In this document: one piece after another, positions 11,561-22,891 of the stretch
How positions within the stretch are numbered: position 1 is the stretch's first letter
Layout: the number at the start of each line of letters is the position of its first letter
NCBI GenBank assembly: GCA_964016985.1
Contig: OZ024823.1
Location: forward strand, 42,194,264 to 42,258,263
Direction of reading: 5' to 3'
Source of the DNA: Anodontia alba
Taxonomy: Eukaryota; Mollusca; Bivalvia; Lucinida; Lucinidae
DNA length: 64,000 nt
Translations under genes and position numbers: made by a program
The notes under the pieces: model-generated
What the model saw: the letters and a program-made list of their open reading frames with translations, nothing else
What the model was told of the DNA's origin: nothing
Databases searched by the model: none

Positions 11561-11776
11561 TTAACCCACTTGCCATGCTGAATAAATTAAGATACCACGC
11601 CCACTTCCAATTTTCAGTCAATCAGATTACTTGATCCAGATTGTTGATATAAATTCACTTACTGAATGACAAACAGTGCAGATCCAGATCAGTTGGCTTC
11701 TTCAGAAGCCAACTGATCGGGATCTACACTGTTTGCAAAGGCAGGGCATATCCGGGTTCAGCAGGGCAAGGTTTAA
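11561..11776 (+). mobile_element. F2 piggyBac-like MITE
   Basis: TTAA flanks at 11561-11564 and 11773-11776. The ends read CCCACTTGCCATGCTGAA and TTCAGCAGGGCAAGG. The central clan A hairpin is nearly perfect (11667-11738). Confidence 0.85.
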
Positions 11777-12039
11777 TAGTGTTGCGTTTCTGTTTTCAGT
11801 CAGTATAATTATAATTTACAGGAGTCCATATGCATAGTAAGCCGTTATATTTACATAAAGCAGTAGTTTAACTTCAAATTGAAAAACTTGTACATATTAG
11901 ATAAATGCATAGCAATAAAAATATAAACCAATGAAATATGTACAGCTTAGTTCTTTTACATCCAAGACGTGCTGTTATATACCTCGCATGCCCTTTACTT
12001 AGCATAAAATAACCCCTAACGCACAAAATACGATATAGA

Positions 12040-12375
12040 TACAGTCCACTCTCGTTATCTCGAAGTCCAAGGGACTCTCTGAAGAACTTCGAGATATTCG
12101 TACCTCGACATATCAGATTTACAGAACAGAGGAAAAACGAAATCGAACAACCACATTTCATAAATGAATATGTAATTTGACTCCTGAAGTTAGAGATATA
12201 TAGAAAATAATGTGGAAAAGAGGAGAAATTCCTCCTTAGGAGCAACTTCTCCTCTTTTCCACAATATTTTGTTACCTGTTATTAGATTTCCATCTTAAAA
12301 CAGAGACCAGATTTTCACTTCGAAATAAGCGATTATTCGAGATAAGCCAATACGAAATAACGAGAGACAACTGCA
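12040..12375 (+). mobile_element. F6 Tigger/pogo-like hairpin MITE
   Basis: The ends are TACAGTCCACTCTCGTTATC and GATAACGAG-type sequence closing in CAACTGCA. TA plus CAGT ends and the CTCGTTATCTCGA motif suggest a pogo/Tigger-type Tc1-mariner element. The core is the hairpin GTGGAAAAGAGGAGAAAT with its complement. Other copies are at 14983, 45955, 52041 and 57473. Confidence 0.75.
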
Positions 12376-12489
12376 ATGCCTGGTTAGGGAGACTGGATCA
12401 GATACACTTGGTAGCTTTTCCGCCTTCACTCACAAGAGAGAACTTTTTTCGTTACTTTCTGTTTGTTTTCGACACATCAAGTCGCTTCT

Positions 12490-12800
12490 GAACAGGATTC
12501 TACTCTAAAAAGAAAGAAGTTGCGCCATTGTCCCTTCTGGAAAGGAATCTATTCTAAAAAGAAATAATTTGTTTCCTTCTGCAAAAGGCTGTACTCTAAA
12601 GGAAATAATTTGCTCCATTTTCTACTCTAAAAGGAAATAATTTATTTCCTTTTACTCTAACAGGAAATAATTTGCTCCATTTTCTACTCTAAAAGAAAAT
12701 AATTTATTTCCTTTTAGAGTAGAAAATGGAGCAAATTATTTCCTTTTAGAGTAGAAAATGGAGCAAAATATTTCCTTTAGAGTACAGCCCTTTTCAGAAG
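12490..12800 (+). repeat. Compound palindrome of GGAAATAATTTGCTCC units
   Basis: Units containing TACTCTAAAAGGAAATAATT and CATTTTCTACTC repeat several times in one orientation and then in the opposite one, closed by GAAAAGGG/CCCTTTTC-like ends. The stretch could fold into a long cruciform or several alternative hairpins. A related fragment is at 41890-42010. Confidence 0.75.
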
Positions 12801-12879
12801 GGAGGCAAAACTATTTTAACAGAGTCAAAGTGTATCCTTTCCCCTTAAATTCTTGTTCAGTTTTATACATGTACATGTA

Positions 12880-13092
12880 TTAGCTCTTTGACTGTCATAG
12901 GCGATAATAATAGGCTTTTGCAAACAGCATAGATCCAGATGAGACGGCTCATAAGAGCCGTCTCATCTGGATGTACGCTGTTTGACATTCAGTCTTTCAA
13001 CTTTACGTATGAACTTCTTTTCAAGCGATAGTTTGTTAAAAAAGAAAAGAAGACGACAAATATCTTCTGAAATTTGGCACCGAAAGAGTTAA
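12880..13092 (+). mobile_element. F9 MITE, second copy
   Basis: Its ends are TAGCTCTTTGACTGTCA and TGGCACCGAAAGAGTTAA and the core is the clan A hairpin with GAGACGGCTC/GAGCCGTCTC. The left TTAA has decayed to TTAG. Confidence 0.7.
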
Positions 13093-13804
13093 ACAAGAGG
13101 TACTTTAAAGTATTTTCAATGGACTGTTCTAAACTACCTCGAGCACTATTTGGTTGGAATAAAAACAAATCCTGCTTTTCTGTTAAACAGTTGACAAAGT
13201 TGCATCTAAGTGACAGTCACAATCCAGATTATTCTTGGAGGCAATATTGACAATTAAATGCGTGTACTTATATTGCATACGTATTATCTAAACTTGTATA
13301 AATTTTCTTGTATATTATAGTTGATCTGAACGTGGGCGTGGTAGAGCATGGTGCTTAAAACTGTGCGGCCGACAATCCGGGAAGCATCGGCGAATAGATT
13401 ATCGCCCCGTACAGGCATATATCTATTATGTCGTATATTGTCTGCATTTACTATTTGTACGAACATACGTTTCAAAATATATTAAACCTCAAAAGAAACG
13501 TATAAATTATAATTATTACATAAAAAGCAGTGTCGCACGTTATTAACAGCCGTGCATTAACCGGCGAAAAGCCGTGTATTAACAAGGCAATTCACGCGCT
13601 GTTAATGCACGGCTACGCAACTTTCAATATGATCGTATCGGGGCCACAGATTTGCTGCCGTTACGAGATGTGTACTGCCCGGCCCTAGAACGAGCATAGT
13701 CCGTGGAAATTGCGTTCGCGAGACATCGGTGAAAAAGCGGAAAAAAAATAGTGCAAGAAATAACGCGAAATGTAGCAAATGTTTTCAGTTTTTATGCAAT
13801 AATA

Positions 13805-13945
13805 GCGATCAAACATAGTTTTTCAATGCATTAACATTCGCCAGGTCCCTAGGGAGGTGTTGAAAACCGCAGCCTCTGGCCTCGGTTTTCAACACCTCCC
13901 TCGGGACCTGGCGAATGTTAATGCATGAAAAACAATGTTTGATCC
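13805..13945 (+). repeat. Long inverted repeat, ~60 bp arms
   Basis: GCATTAACATTCGCCAGGTC and GAGGTGTTGAAAACCG in the left arm are mirrored by CGGTTTTCAACACCTC and GACCTGGCGAATGTTAATGC in the right arm, around a loop of about 15 nt. The outer parts GATCAAACAT / ATGTTTGATC also pair. I found no second copy in the window. Confidence 0.8.
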
Positions 13946-14185
13946 CTATAATGAAGTCACTCGGAAAAATCACAATCATGAAGGACAGCCTTCCCGGTAA
14001 CCCAGCACACGCGAGCGAAGATGTGAGATAAAGAAAAAGGAGGCTACCCAACGGTTGGAAGGCCGGTTTACCTTCCAGGCCATCGAAACAAGACATTATA
14101 TAACTAAAGTGGCACTTTAAGAATAATGACCAACATACAAAGAAGAACTATGGCAGAGGAACCATCTTGGAACGGTCAGCAGAAA

Positions 14186-14234
14186 ACAACAACAACAACA
14201 ACAACAACAACAAAAAAACAACAACAAAAAAAAC

Positions 14235-14272
<38 letters not shown>
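14186..14272 (+). repeat. (CAA)n and (CA)n microsatellites
   Basis: A (CAA)n run with A-rich interruptions is followed directly by about 16 CA dinucleotides. Confidence 0.9.
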
Positions 14273-14275
<3 letters not shown>

Positions 14276-14714
14276 GGGACCTGAGGGAGTGGGGATGTGA
14301 GACAAGTAAGCACATGATGAAGCTTCCGCTTTAGCGACATAATCGATTGACGTACAAAAAGGAGATACGTTGAAAGGAAGTAGCTAAATCAAACAAATGA
14401 CAGACCATATGAAACAGGACACCAGTTAGGGTGGTGAGGACTGGAACCAGCAAAAGTAATCTGAAGCCAAGGTCTATATTTAATTAATAATAATAATAAT
14501 AAAAAATGACACCGATTGGAGAATATGAATGACTATTTGAATTTATGTCAACTTTACTAAAAAGTATACATGTATTTCATTTAATCGCAGACCAAATTTA
14601 GATTTGTCAAATATATTTTCTGTTGTGCTATGGTTAAAATTTACAGCCTGGTAAACTTTTTTCTTTTGTTAATTTTCCATGAAAATGAGGGTACAGCACG
14701 TGTTCAAGGGCAGA

Positions 14715-14821
14715 CCCAGCTAGCATTCTACATAAATCTACAGCGGGCCGTTATCGGCCCGTCAGCTACCCTGACGGGCCGATAACGGCCCGCTATAGAT
14801 TTGTGTAGAATGCTTACTGGG
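14715..14821 (+). repeat. F10 full-length palindrome (copy 1)
   Basis: The whole 107 bp is one inverted repeat, from CCCAGCTAGCATTCTACATA to TAGAATGCTTACTGGG. The inner part pairs CGGGCCGTTATCGGCCCGTC with its complement. The only loop is a few bases. Compare copy 2 at 17408. Confidence 0.85.
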
Positions 14822-14982
14822 AGAAACGTGCCAAAACATGCTGATAGACCTCTTCTTTTAGTAATGTAGTTTTAGTCTAAGGCTAACATTTAATTTGAGA
14901 CCAATTTGAAAGCCAAGGAATATTGTGAGGTCAGAATTTAGTAAAATGCTATAATGGAAGCCTCTGGAAAAGTAATTGATAA

Positions 14983-15320
14983 TACAGTCGACTCTCGTTA
15001 TCTCGAATTCCAAGGGACTCACTGAAACACTTCGAGATATCCGTACCTCGACATATCAGAGTTGAGAGAGTGAGGAAAACAATAAATTGAACAACCACAT
15101 TTAACAAATGAATATATAATTTGACTCCTGAAGTTAGAAATATATGTATAAAATAATGTGGAAAAGAGGAGAAATTGCTCCTTAGGAGCAATTTTTCCTC
15201 TTTTCCACATTATTTTGTTACCTTTGTTATAGTTTCATGTTAAAACAGGGACCAGATTTTTACTTCGAGATAAGCGGTAATTCGAAATAAGCGAGTTCAA
15301 GATAACGAGGTTCGACTGTA
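14983..15320 (+). mobile_element. F6 Tigger/pogo-like hairpin MITE
   Basis: A well-preserved copy from TACAGTCGACTCTCGTTATC to CGAGGTTCGACTGTA, with TA at both ends. The hairpin near 15158-15213 is GTGGAAAAGAGGAGAAATTG with its complement, then TTATTTTGTTACC. Confidence 0.82.
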
Positions 15321-15416
15321 TTATAAAGTTATTTCATTGCAGTGGTATCTGTTTTGTGTGTTACTTTGCAGTCATTATATCTATAACGGCATTACTTTTC
15401 TCTTGTTCTCTCTCTA

Positions 15417-15671
15417 CATTACGAAAACACGCCTATTCAAATATATAGAAAATTTCATCTCCAAAAACTGAACATTTTCAGATAAAAACTAATAGTTTTT
15501 CAGAGTTTTGCTCAAAACATAGATTGTGGGTACTTGTTAGAACCGCCTCGCCAAGGCGGTTCTAACAAGTACCCACAATCTATGTTTTGAGCAAAAATAA
15601 GAAAAATCCCAGTTTTACTATATAAAGTGGGGTTTCAGGGGGTCAAATAATATAATATTGTTTCCATGATG
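15417..15671 (+). mobile_element. F1 hairpin element (copy e)
   Basis: Ends CATTACGAAAACACGCC and TGTTTCCATGATG. In the core both arms carry a T/A change relative to other copies: TACTTGTTAGAAC on the left and GTTCTAACAAGTA on the right, so the palindrome stays matched. Confidence 0.85.
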
Positions 15672-16772
15672 TAAAAAAAACAAAAACAAAAAAAAAATCC
15701 CATATGCGAGGCGCTTCTGGTGCGTGCCCACAACATTTTTATGGAGAATTAGGAACACTTGCTCCATGTTCACCTATATACTTCAGTGGTGGTGAGGAAT
15801 AAAATATTTACTTGAAGAAGCTGTTTCCTTCTAGTCAGTTTTAAAGATTGGTCCTTTAAAAAGTTGTATTTTCTACCATTTCTTTTCAATATCAATTCAA
15901 GCAAACATAATTTGAAAAGAAAACAAAACCTGGAACTTGAGTCTTAACAGGTGGGTTGAAACTGGGCCTTTAAAACCTGGCTGAAATGGTTGGCTGATTT
16001 GTCTCAGCACAATGACCTCGTCCTATTTAGACGCAGAGATCATATTGACTTCGTTATGCCATAAAGACAAATAAATCTGAACAAGAACAAAGACTTCAGG
16101 GTTATACTTAAAACAAACACCTTAATATACTTCACAAAGAAAGTCTCACTACAATTACTCTCCGTGAGCAAATGATTTGCGTTTTAAAATTTGTGAGCCA
16201 GGTATTCGAATTTATATCGTGAGCAACACAAAAAAAGGACCTGATATACAAGGAAGCCCAGATCAGCACATTGACACAGTCTGATTGGGACTTTATTTTC
16301 CGCAAACAGAAACAATGGTTCAGTAGAAAAGACCGATCGGTATGTGCATATGCGCCGGCAGATTTGGGGAAGCGCTGTTATTCGACATAAAGGCCTTGTA
16401 TTTGTGTTGTGTTGTGTTCAGTAATCGCTTGTGAATAAAAATGATTTTAGACAAGCTGTCTTGTAAAACAAACGATGTTTTCGTATATTTTCAAGAACAA
16501 GGAACGAGCATTTGCCTTTCCAATAACATTCGTGATGACCACCCTTAATGACAATATTCCAACAATATTCGATCACCTGCTGATGACAGTGGACAAACAA
16601 CAATATTCAGGACGGCAATCCCTTAATGGCTATACATAGCCATCAGTATTCATTGATGGCAGTGGAGAACCAATGATATTCTTGATGACAATCCCTTGAT
16701 GCTATGCTGAACCAATAGTATTAATGAAGGGCATCTCTTGATGGCAGTTGAGAACCAACAATATTCATGATG

Positions 16773-17051
16773 CATTACGAAAACACGCCTTTTCAAATAT
16801 ATAGAAAATTTCACCTCCAAATCCTGAACATTTTCAGATGAAAAATCTGATATTTTTTTCATATTTCTGCTCAAAACATAGATTGTGGGTACTCGTTAGA
16901 ACCGCCTCACCGAGGCGGTTCTAACGAGTACCCACAATCTATGTTTTGAGCAGAAATAAGAAAAATAATGTATACCCCTGTAAACCCCAGTTTTACTATA
17001 TAAAAGTGGGGTTTAAGGGGGTCAAAATTATATAGGCGTGTTTTCGTGATG
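16773..17051 (+). mobile_element. F1 hairpin element (copy f), inside the minisatellite
   Basis: Complete F1 from CATTACGAAAACACGCC to GGCGTGTTTTCGTGATG. The minisatellite unit continues on both sides (ATTCATGATG | GGCAATCCC), so the insertion added at most one base of duplicated target. Confidence 0.88.
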
Positions 17052-17407
17052 GGCAATCCCTTGATGGCTATGCAGAGCCAACGGTATTCCAGAAGGACAC
17101 CTCTTGGTGGCAGTGGAGGGACAATAATATTCATGATGGAAATTCCTTGATGGCTATGCAGAGCCAACAGTATTCATGATGGCCACCTCTTGATATCAGT
17201 GGAGGACCAATAATATTCATGATGGCTACCCCTTGGCTGCATTGAAGAACCAACAATATTCATGATGAAAATCCCTTGATGGCTAAACAGAGCCAACGGT
17301 ATTCATGATGGCCACCTCTTGATATCAGTGGAGGACCAATAATAATCATAATGGACGCCTTTTGATGGCTATGCAGATTCAACGACATTCATGTATGCCA
17401 CCCACTT

Positions 17408-17514
17408 CCCAGCTAGCATTCTACGTAAATCTACATCGGGCCGTCATCGGCCCGTCAGCTACCCTGACGGGCCGATGACGGCCCGATATAGATTTACGTA
17501 GAATGCTGACTGGG
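17408..17514 (+). repeat. F10 full-length palindrome (copy 2)
   Basis: The same 107-bp element as at 14715, from CCCAGCTAGCATTCTACGTA to TACGTAGAATGCTGACTGGG. The inner arms read GTCATCGGCC and GGCCGATGAC, where copy 1 has GTTATCGGCC and GGCCGATAAC: both arms changed together. Confidence 0.85.
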
Positions 17515-18373
17515 TTCTTGATGAGTATACAGAGCCAACGGTATTCATGATGACCGCCTCTTGATTGAAGCGGAGATTCTACAATATTCATGAGGGCCAC
17601 CCCTTAAAGACATTGGAGAACCAATAATATCCATAATGACCACCTCTTAATTGATGTGAAGAGTCAACTGTACTCATGATGGCCGCCTCTCGAAGGCTGT
17701 AGAGAAATAACATTCATGATTACCGCCTCTCGAAGGCAGTAGAGAACCAACAATATTCATTATTGGGCTTTGAAGATTTAGAAATGTTTTCTTAGAAGCA
17801 ACATTTTTGTAAGTGACGTCATAACCGTCTAATTAAAGAGAAACACACGCCAAATAATAAACAATTAGAAAATAAAGAGCCTGTTAAGCTGAACAGTTTG
17901 GTGAAGAAAAATTAAAATTAGATAGACAAATAGTAAAGTTATCGGGCTTTGAAGGGCTAGAAGCAGCAATTTGTGTAGGTTAGTAACGTCATAACCACCT
18001 AATTAAATTGGCAAACATTTAAAAAAAATCTTTTATAAAATAAATTTTTGTTTTTACATACCTGTATATGTTCATTTACTTATAAACTATCAACTAGCTA
18101 ACATAAGCAGCATATTCCAGTCACATATATTTGATTAAATATTCAAAATGGCGGTGCCAATGCTCACAGTTATAAAAATGTAAACTAAATATCTTTCTTA
18201 CTTCTTAACCGATTTTGTTCAAATTTGCGCCAATATGCTTGTTTTGTAAAGCTGAATATACTTTGGCAACGCTGTATTTAGTGATCCTTTTCCTTTATTA
18301 AGTACATGTATGGAAACATCTAGAACAGTATTTTATTACTATATACCCTGTAGATGTGTTCATTTGCACAGAT

Positions 18374-18734
18374 ACATTCGCACCTCAATAGCTCGAACAC
18401 TGATTGCTCTTTTACCATGGCTGATTCGAACTCGTTTTTGAGACCCTACGAAGTTCTTCCGATAGCTCCAGAAAATAAATATTTATGGAAATTTTCTTAT
18501 TTTATCATGAAATTGTATGTTGTGTGTACTCATTAGAATCGCCTCATCGAGGCGATTCAAATTAGTACACTCAACATATCATTATTGCATAGAAGATCGA
18601 AAAGACTAACCTAAATCATCGTCATTTGCTTCCTGACATGGCACCATGATTAACCTTTAGTGGCTCGAACTATCCATATCTCGAACAAGTTTCCATGGTC
18701 CCAAAGATGTTCGAGTCATTGAGGTTCGACTGAA
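18374..18734 (+). mobile_element. F8 MITE, second copy
   Basis: It starts in CGCACCTCAATAGCTCGAAC and ends in ATTGAGGTTCGACTGAAC. The core has GTACTCATTAGAATCGCCTC and its imperfect complement. ATTCGAACTCGTTTTTGAGA also matches the copy at 2506-2851 (inverted). Confidence 0.65.
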
Positions 18735-18889
18735 CTATCAACTAGCTCACATATGAACAAATTCCTCTCAACATGCAGACTTCGTCTATGTCTTTCAAAT
18801 AATCTTTAAGCCAGAATATTTGTCTCATTTTCTTGACCGATTTTGATCAAAGTCACCCCAGCAAACACATAACGTTATCGTAACGTTTT

Positions 18890-20257
18890 GTATTGGTTTC
18901 AAAATAGTTACGTTGAACCTGACATTTTTAAAACGTTTTTGAAATGTTTATTGTCTACCTAGACGTGGTTATATACATCCGAAAGTCAGTTATGAAAGCT
19001 TTTTCGTCTACATGTCCCTTAGACTGCATTTTTGTTTTTTCTATCCTATTGAAAGCATTTTTTGTATTCGTTCGAAAAAGGTTACAGAATAACCAGATTT
19101 TTGCAGACATTTTGAAAACGTTGTTGCGACGTTTCTAGATTTTTACATTCTGTCGCGTTGTATGCAACGTTAAAATAACGTCACAATAAGGTTATTAATT
19201 ATTTCAATACTAAAAATATTATAATGATTTGTTAACTTATTTTCAAGGAAACGTCTAAACCTGTCATACCGCACCCTTAATCCGCCTGTTTTTACTAGTA
19301 GTCGGTAGAAAAACTTTATATAATAACCAGGTTTTTGCAGACATTTTGAAAACGTTGTTGCGACGTTTTTAGATTTTTACATTTTAGTCGGGTTGTATGC
19401 AACGTTAAAATAATGTCATAATTACGTTCTTTATTATTTCAATACTAAAAATGTTTTAATAATTTGTTTACTTAAATTTTTAAGGAAATGACTAAACCTG
19501 ACACGGCACCCTTAATCCGCATTTTTTTTTTCTTTCTTTTTTTTTTTTTTTTTACTATTAGTCGTTAGAAAAATATTACACAATAACCCGTTTTTTGCAG
19601 ACATTTTGAAAACGTTGTTGTGACATTTCTAGATTTTTACATTTTAGTCGCGTTGTATGCAAAGTTAAAATAACGTCACAATTACGTTTTGAATTATTTC
19701 AATTCTAAAAATATTCCAATGATTTGTTAACCTAAATTTTCAAGTAATTGCATAAACTTGTCACAACACCGCACCCTTAACCCGCCTTTCTTTTTACTAG
19801 TAGTCGTTAGAAAAAAATGTTACTGAATAATCAGTTTTTGCAGACATTTTAAAAACGTTGTTAGGACGTTTTCTAGATTTTTACATTCTGTCGCGTTGTA
19901 TGCAACGTTAAAATAACGTCACAATAAGGTTATTAATTATTTCAATACTAAAAATATTATAATGATTTGTTAACTTATTTTCGAGGAAACGTCTAAACCT
20001 GTCATACCGCACCCTTAATCCGCCTGTTTTTACTAGTAGTCGGTAGAAAAACTTTATATAATAACCAGGTTTTTGCAGACATTTTGAAAACGTTGTTGCG
20101 ACGTTTTTAGATTTTTACATTTTAGTCGGGTTGTATGCAACGTTAAAATAATGTCATAAATACGTTCTTAAATATTTCAATACTAAAAATGTTTTACTAA
20201 TTTGTTTACTTAAATTTTCAAGGAAATGACTAAACCTGACACGGCACCCTTAATCCG

Positions 20258-20294
<37 letters not shown>

Positions 20295-21777
20295 AGTAGT
20301 CGTTAGAAAAATATTACACAATAACCCGCTTTTTGCAGACATTTTGAAAACGTTGTTGTGACATTTCTAGATTTTTACATTTTAGTCGCGTTGTATGCAA
20401 CGTTTAAATAACGTCACAATTACGTTTTTAATTATTTCAATTCTAAAAATATTCCAATGATTTGTTAACCTGAATTTTCAAGTAATTGTCACAACACCGC
20501 ACCCTTAACCTGCCTTTCGTTTTACTAGTAGTCGTTAGAAAAAAAAAATGTTATTGAATAATCAGTTTTTGCAGACATTTTAAAAACGTTGTTGGGACGT
20601 TTCTAGATTTTTACATTTTAGTCACGTTGTGTACAACGTTAAACTAACGTCACAATTACGTTTTTAATTATTTCAAAGTTAAAACTTTTCTAATTATTTG
20701 TTTACTATCATCTGCAAGAAAAATTCTAAAAATTATCATACCGCACCCTTCGCCCGCCTTTTCTTACGAGTAGTCATTACAAAAATGTTATAGAATATCT
20801 AGTTTTAAGCAGACATTTTGAAAACGGTGTTGCGACGTTTCTAGACTTTTATATTTTAGTCGCGTTGTATGCAATGTTAAAATACAGTCACAATTACGTT
20901 CTTAGTTGTTATGATCAATACTAAAAAAGTTCTAATGATTTGTTAACTTAAATTTACATGGAAGTGCCTAAACCTGTCACACCGCACCCTTAACCTGCCT
21001 TTTGTTTTACCAGTAGTTGTTCGAAAAAAAAAATGGTAATAGAAAAAAAAAAGAAAAAAAAAAAAAGGGGTAATAGAAAAATCAGTTGTTTTTTTTCTAG
21101 ACATTTTGAAATGTCATTGCGATGTTTCTATTTTTTTTTTTTTTTTTTTACATTTTAGTCGCGTTGTAGGCAACGTTAAAATAACGTCACACAATAACGT
21201 TCTTCATGATGTCAGTCCTATAAGTGTTTTGATGATATTTGTTGACTTAAATTTTCAAGGAAATGTTTAAACCTGTCAAATGCAACCTTAACCCGCATTT
21301 TTTTTTTTTACTAGTAGATGTTAGGGGAAAAATGTGTCCACAGTACACTGTGGGGTACCTGACTATAAAACTGCAAAATTCTACCTGGTACAAATGTCTT
21401 AACCTGAGTCTAACAGGATCGTGTACGGTATATAACCTACGTACCTACGTATACACATTCGTACATACGGACGTACATTCGTACGCACGTATGGAAAACC
21501 TAAAAACTATATGCCCCGGTATCATATGAGGAGGGGGGGGGGGGGGGCATAAAAAAGTTATAGAATAATCAGACATTTTGAAAACGTTGTTGCGACGTTT
21601 AATTCTAGATTTTTTTTATTTATTTATTTTTTTTTATTATTTTTTTTTTACATTTTAGTCGCGTTGTATCCAATAGTAAAATAAAAAAAAAAGTCACAAT
21701 TACGTTCTTAGTTATTGAGATCAATAGAATCTGCTGAAAATGTTCTAATGATTTGTTTGTTAACTTAGATTTTCTGA

Positions 21778-21813
<36 letters not shown>

Positions 21814-21985
21814 AGACATTATGAAAACGTTGTTGCTACGTTTCTCGATTTATACATTTTAGTCTCGTTGTATGCAACGTTAAAATTATATCACAATTAC
21901 ATTCCTAATTATTTCAATACGAAAATATGTTGATGTTTAGTAAATGGTTAAACCTGTCACACAGCATCCTAAACCTGCCCTTGTT
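18890..21985 (+). repeat. AACGTT-rich satellite array with higher-order repeat
   Basis: About eleven units of 234-290 bp (one gap of 472). The anchor GCAGACATTTTGAAAACGTT recurs at 19103, 19337, 19597, 19840, 20075, 20334, 20571, 20809, 21098, 21570 and 21812 with small changes. Each unit has GTCGCGTTGTATGCAACGTT and CCGCACCCTTAA. The unit at 19103 is nearly identical to the one at 19840, and 19337 and 19597 to 20075 and 20334, giving a three-unit repeat of about 735 bp. Poly(T) and poly(G) runs have grown in several units. Confidence 0.88.
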
Positions 21986-22699
21986 TTACCAGCATGCCAA
22001 AAACCGGCGTGCCGTGTTTGCAAGCCTTGCCGATATGAAGCCGTAGTATCGTATTCTTTTAAACGCATAAATTTGCTTCTTTGATATATTTGTTATTCTT
22101 AAAATTGAACTAGTTTTTTTCGTACCTCAGAAGTTTTTTTTTTTTTTTCTTTTGTTTCGGTCATTCCCGAAAAAGAATGAAAGGAATCGAATACGAATTG
22201 GTGCATCGCCATTTTCGCCGCGGAATACAATTGCGCTCGATTTCCAGCCGGGAGAATAAAATCGCATTTAGATCTATATCCGTTGATGGAGTGAACACAT
22301 TTTACAGTGCCACTTGCCAAACATCTTTAGGTTAGTTCTTAGTTACCTTTGTGTAAATGATTGCATATGAATTTTTATAATAAATCTAAATTTGTATCAA
22401 GTTTTTTCACGTTATCACCTGTTTTCGTGACCTGTAAAACATGGCTATTTGTTTATAATAATTCTTTAGCATAATGGTATCTATATTTATTTATTTATTG
22501 CCTGTAACATGCTAAATTGCCCAAAATAACAATTATATATTGTTTATTTTTAGGATTAAAATCACTGCTCAAGTATTCAGAATAGGACTGGCAAATCAGA
22601 GCTGATAAGATAATCGATTATCAGTCCTACCATTGTGATTGATAACTGATTAGTACTACTGAAGATTAGGTCATACTTTTACCTGTCTGTCTGAGCATG

Positions 22700-22891
22700 A
22701 CTCTAACCATATGCCAGACAGGCCTGAGCAAACAGTGTAGACCCTGATGAGATGCAGGGTCTACACTGTTTGCCACTCATTAAGCTGATTCAAGACACAA
22801 CATTGGACAGTAAATTGTACAGTACTTGTTCAAATTTTAGATAAAGTATGGTAAGCAGTTGAGGTGTCAGAATGCTATGTGGAATATGGTA
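22700..22891 (-). mobile_element. F3 MITE with clan A hairpin
   Basis: The hairpin GCAAACAGTGTAGACCCTGA / AGGGTCTACACTGTTTGC is followed by TTCAAATTTTAGATAAAGTA and the end GGAATATGGTAA. The family ends elsewhere are TACCATATTTACCC and its complement. Confidence 0.65.

Larger units (their letters stand above)
16545..17770 (+). repeat. 43-bp minisatellite with two inserted elements
   Basis: Units of about 43 bp run AACCAACAATATTCATGATG, GCCACCTCTTGATGGCAGTG, GAG. Two variants alternate (CACCTCTTGATG... and ATCCCTTGATGGCTATGC...). TATTCATGATGG recurs at 17171, 17214, 17258 and 17300. An F1 element (16773-17051) and an F10 palindrome (17408-17514) interrupt the array. Confidence 0.85.

Noticed and set aside
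18890..21985. CRISPR array
   Set aside because: Repeats are whole ~240-bp units without unique spacers, the genome is eukaryotic, and no cas-like gene is present.
22099..22320. 73-codon open frame on the minus strand
   Set aside because: The frame begins at TTG, is preceded closely by a stop and ends in a poly-Lys run from a T-tract. No recognised domain. Kept only as a low-interest finding for its base composition.
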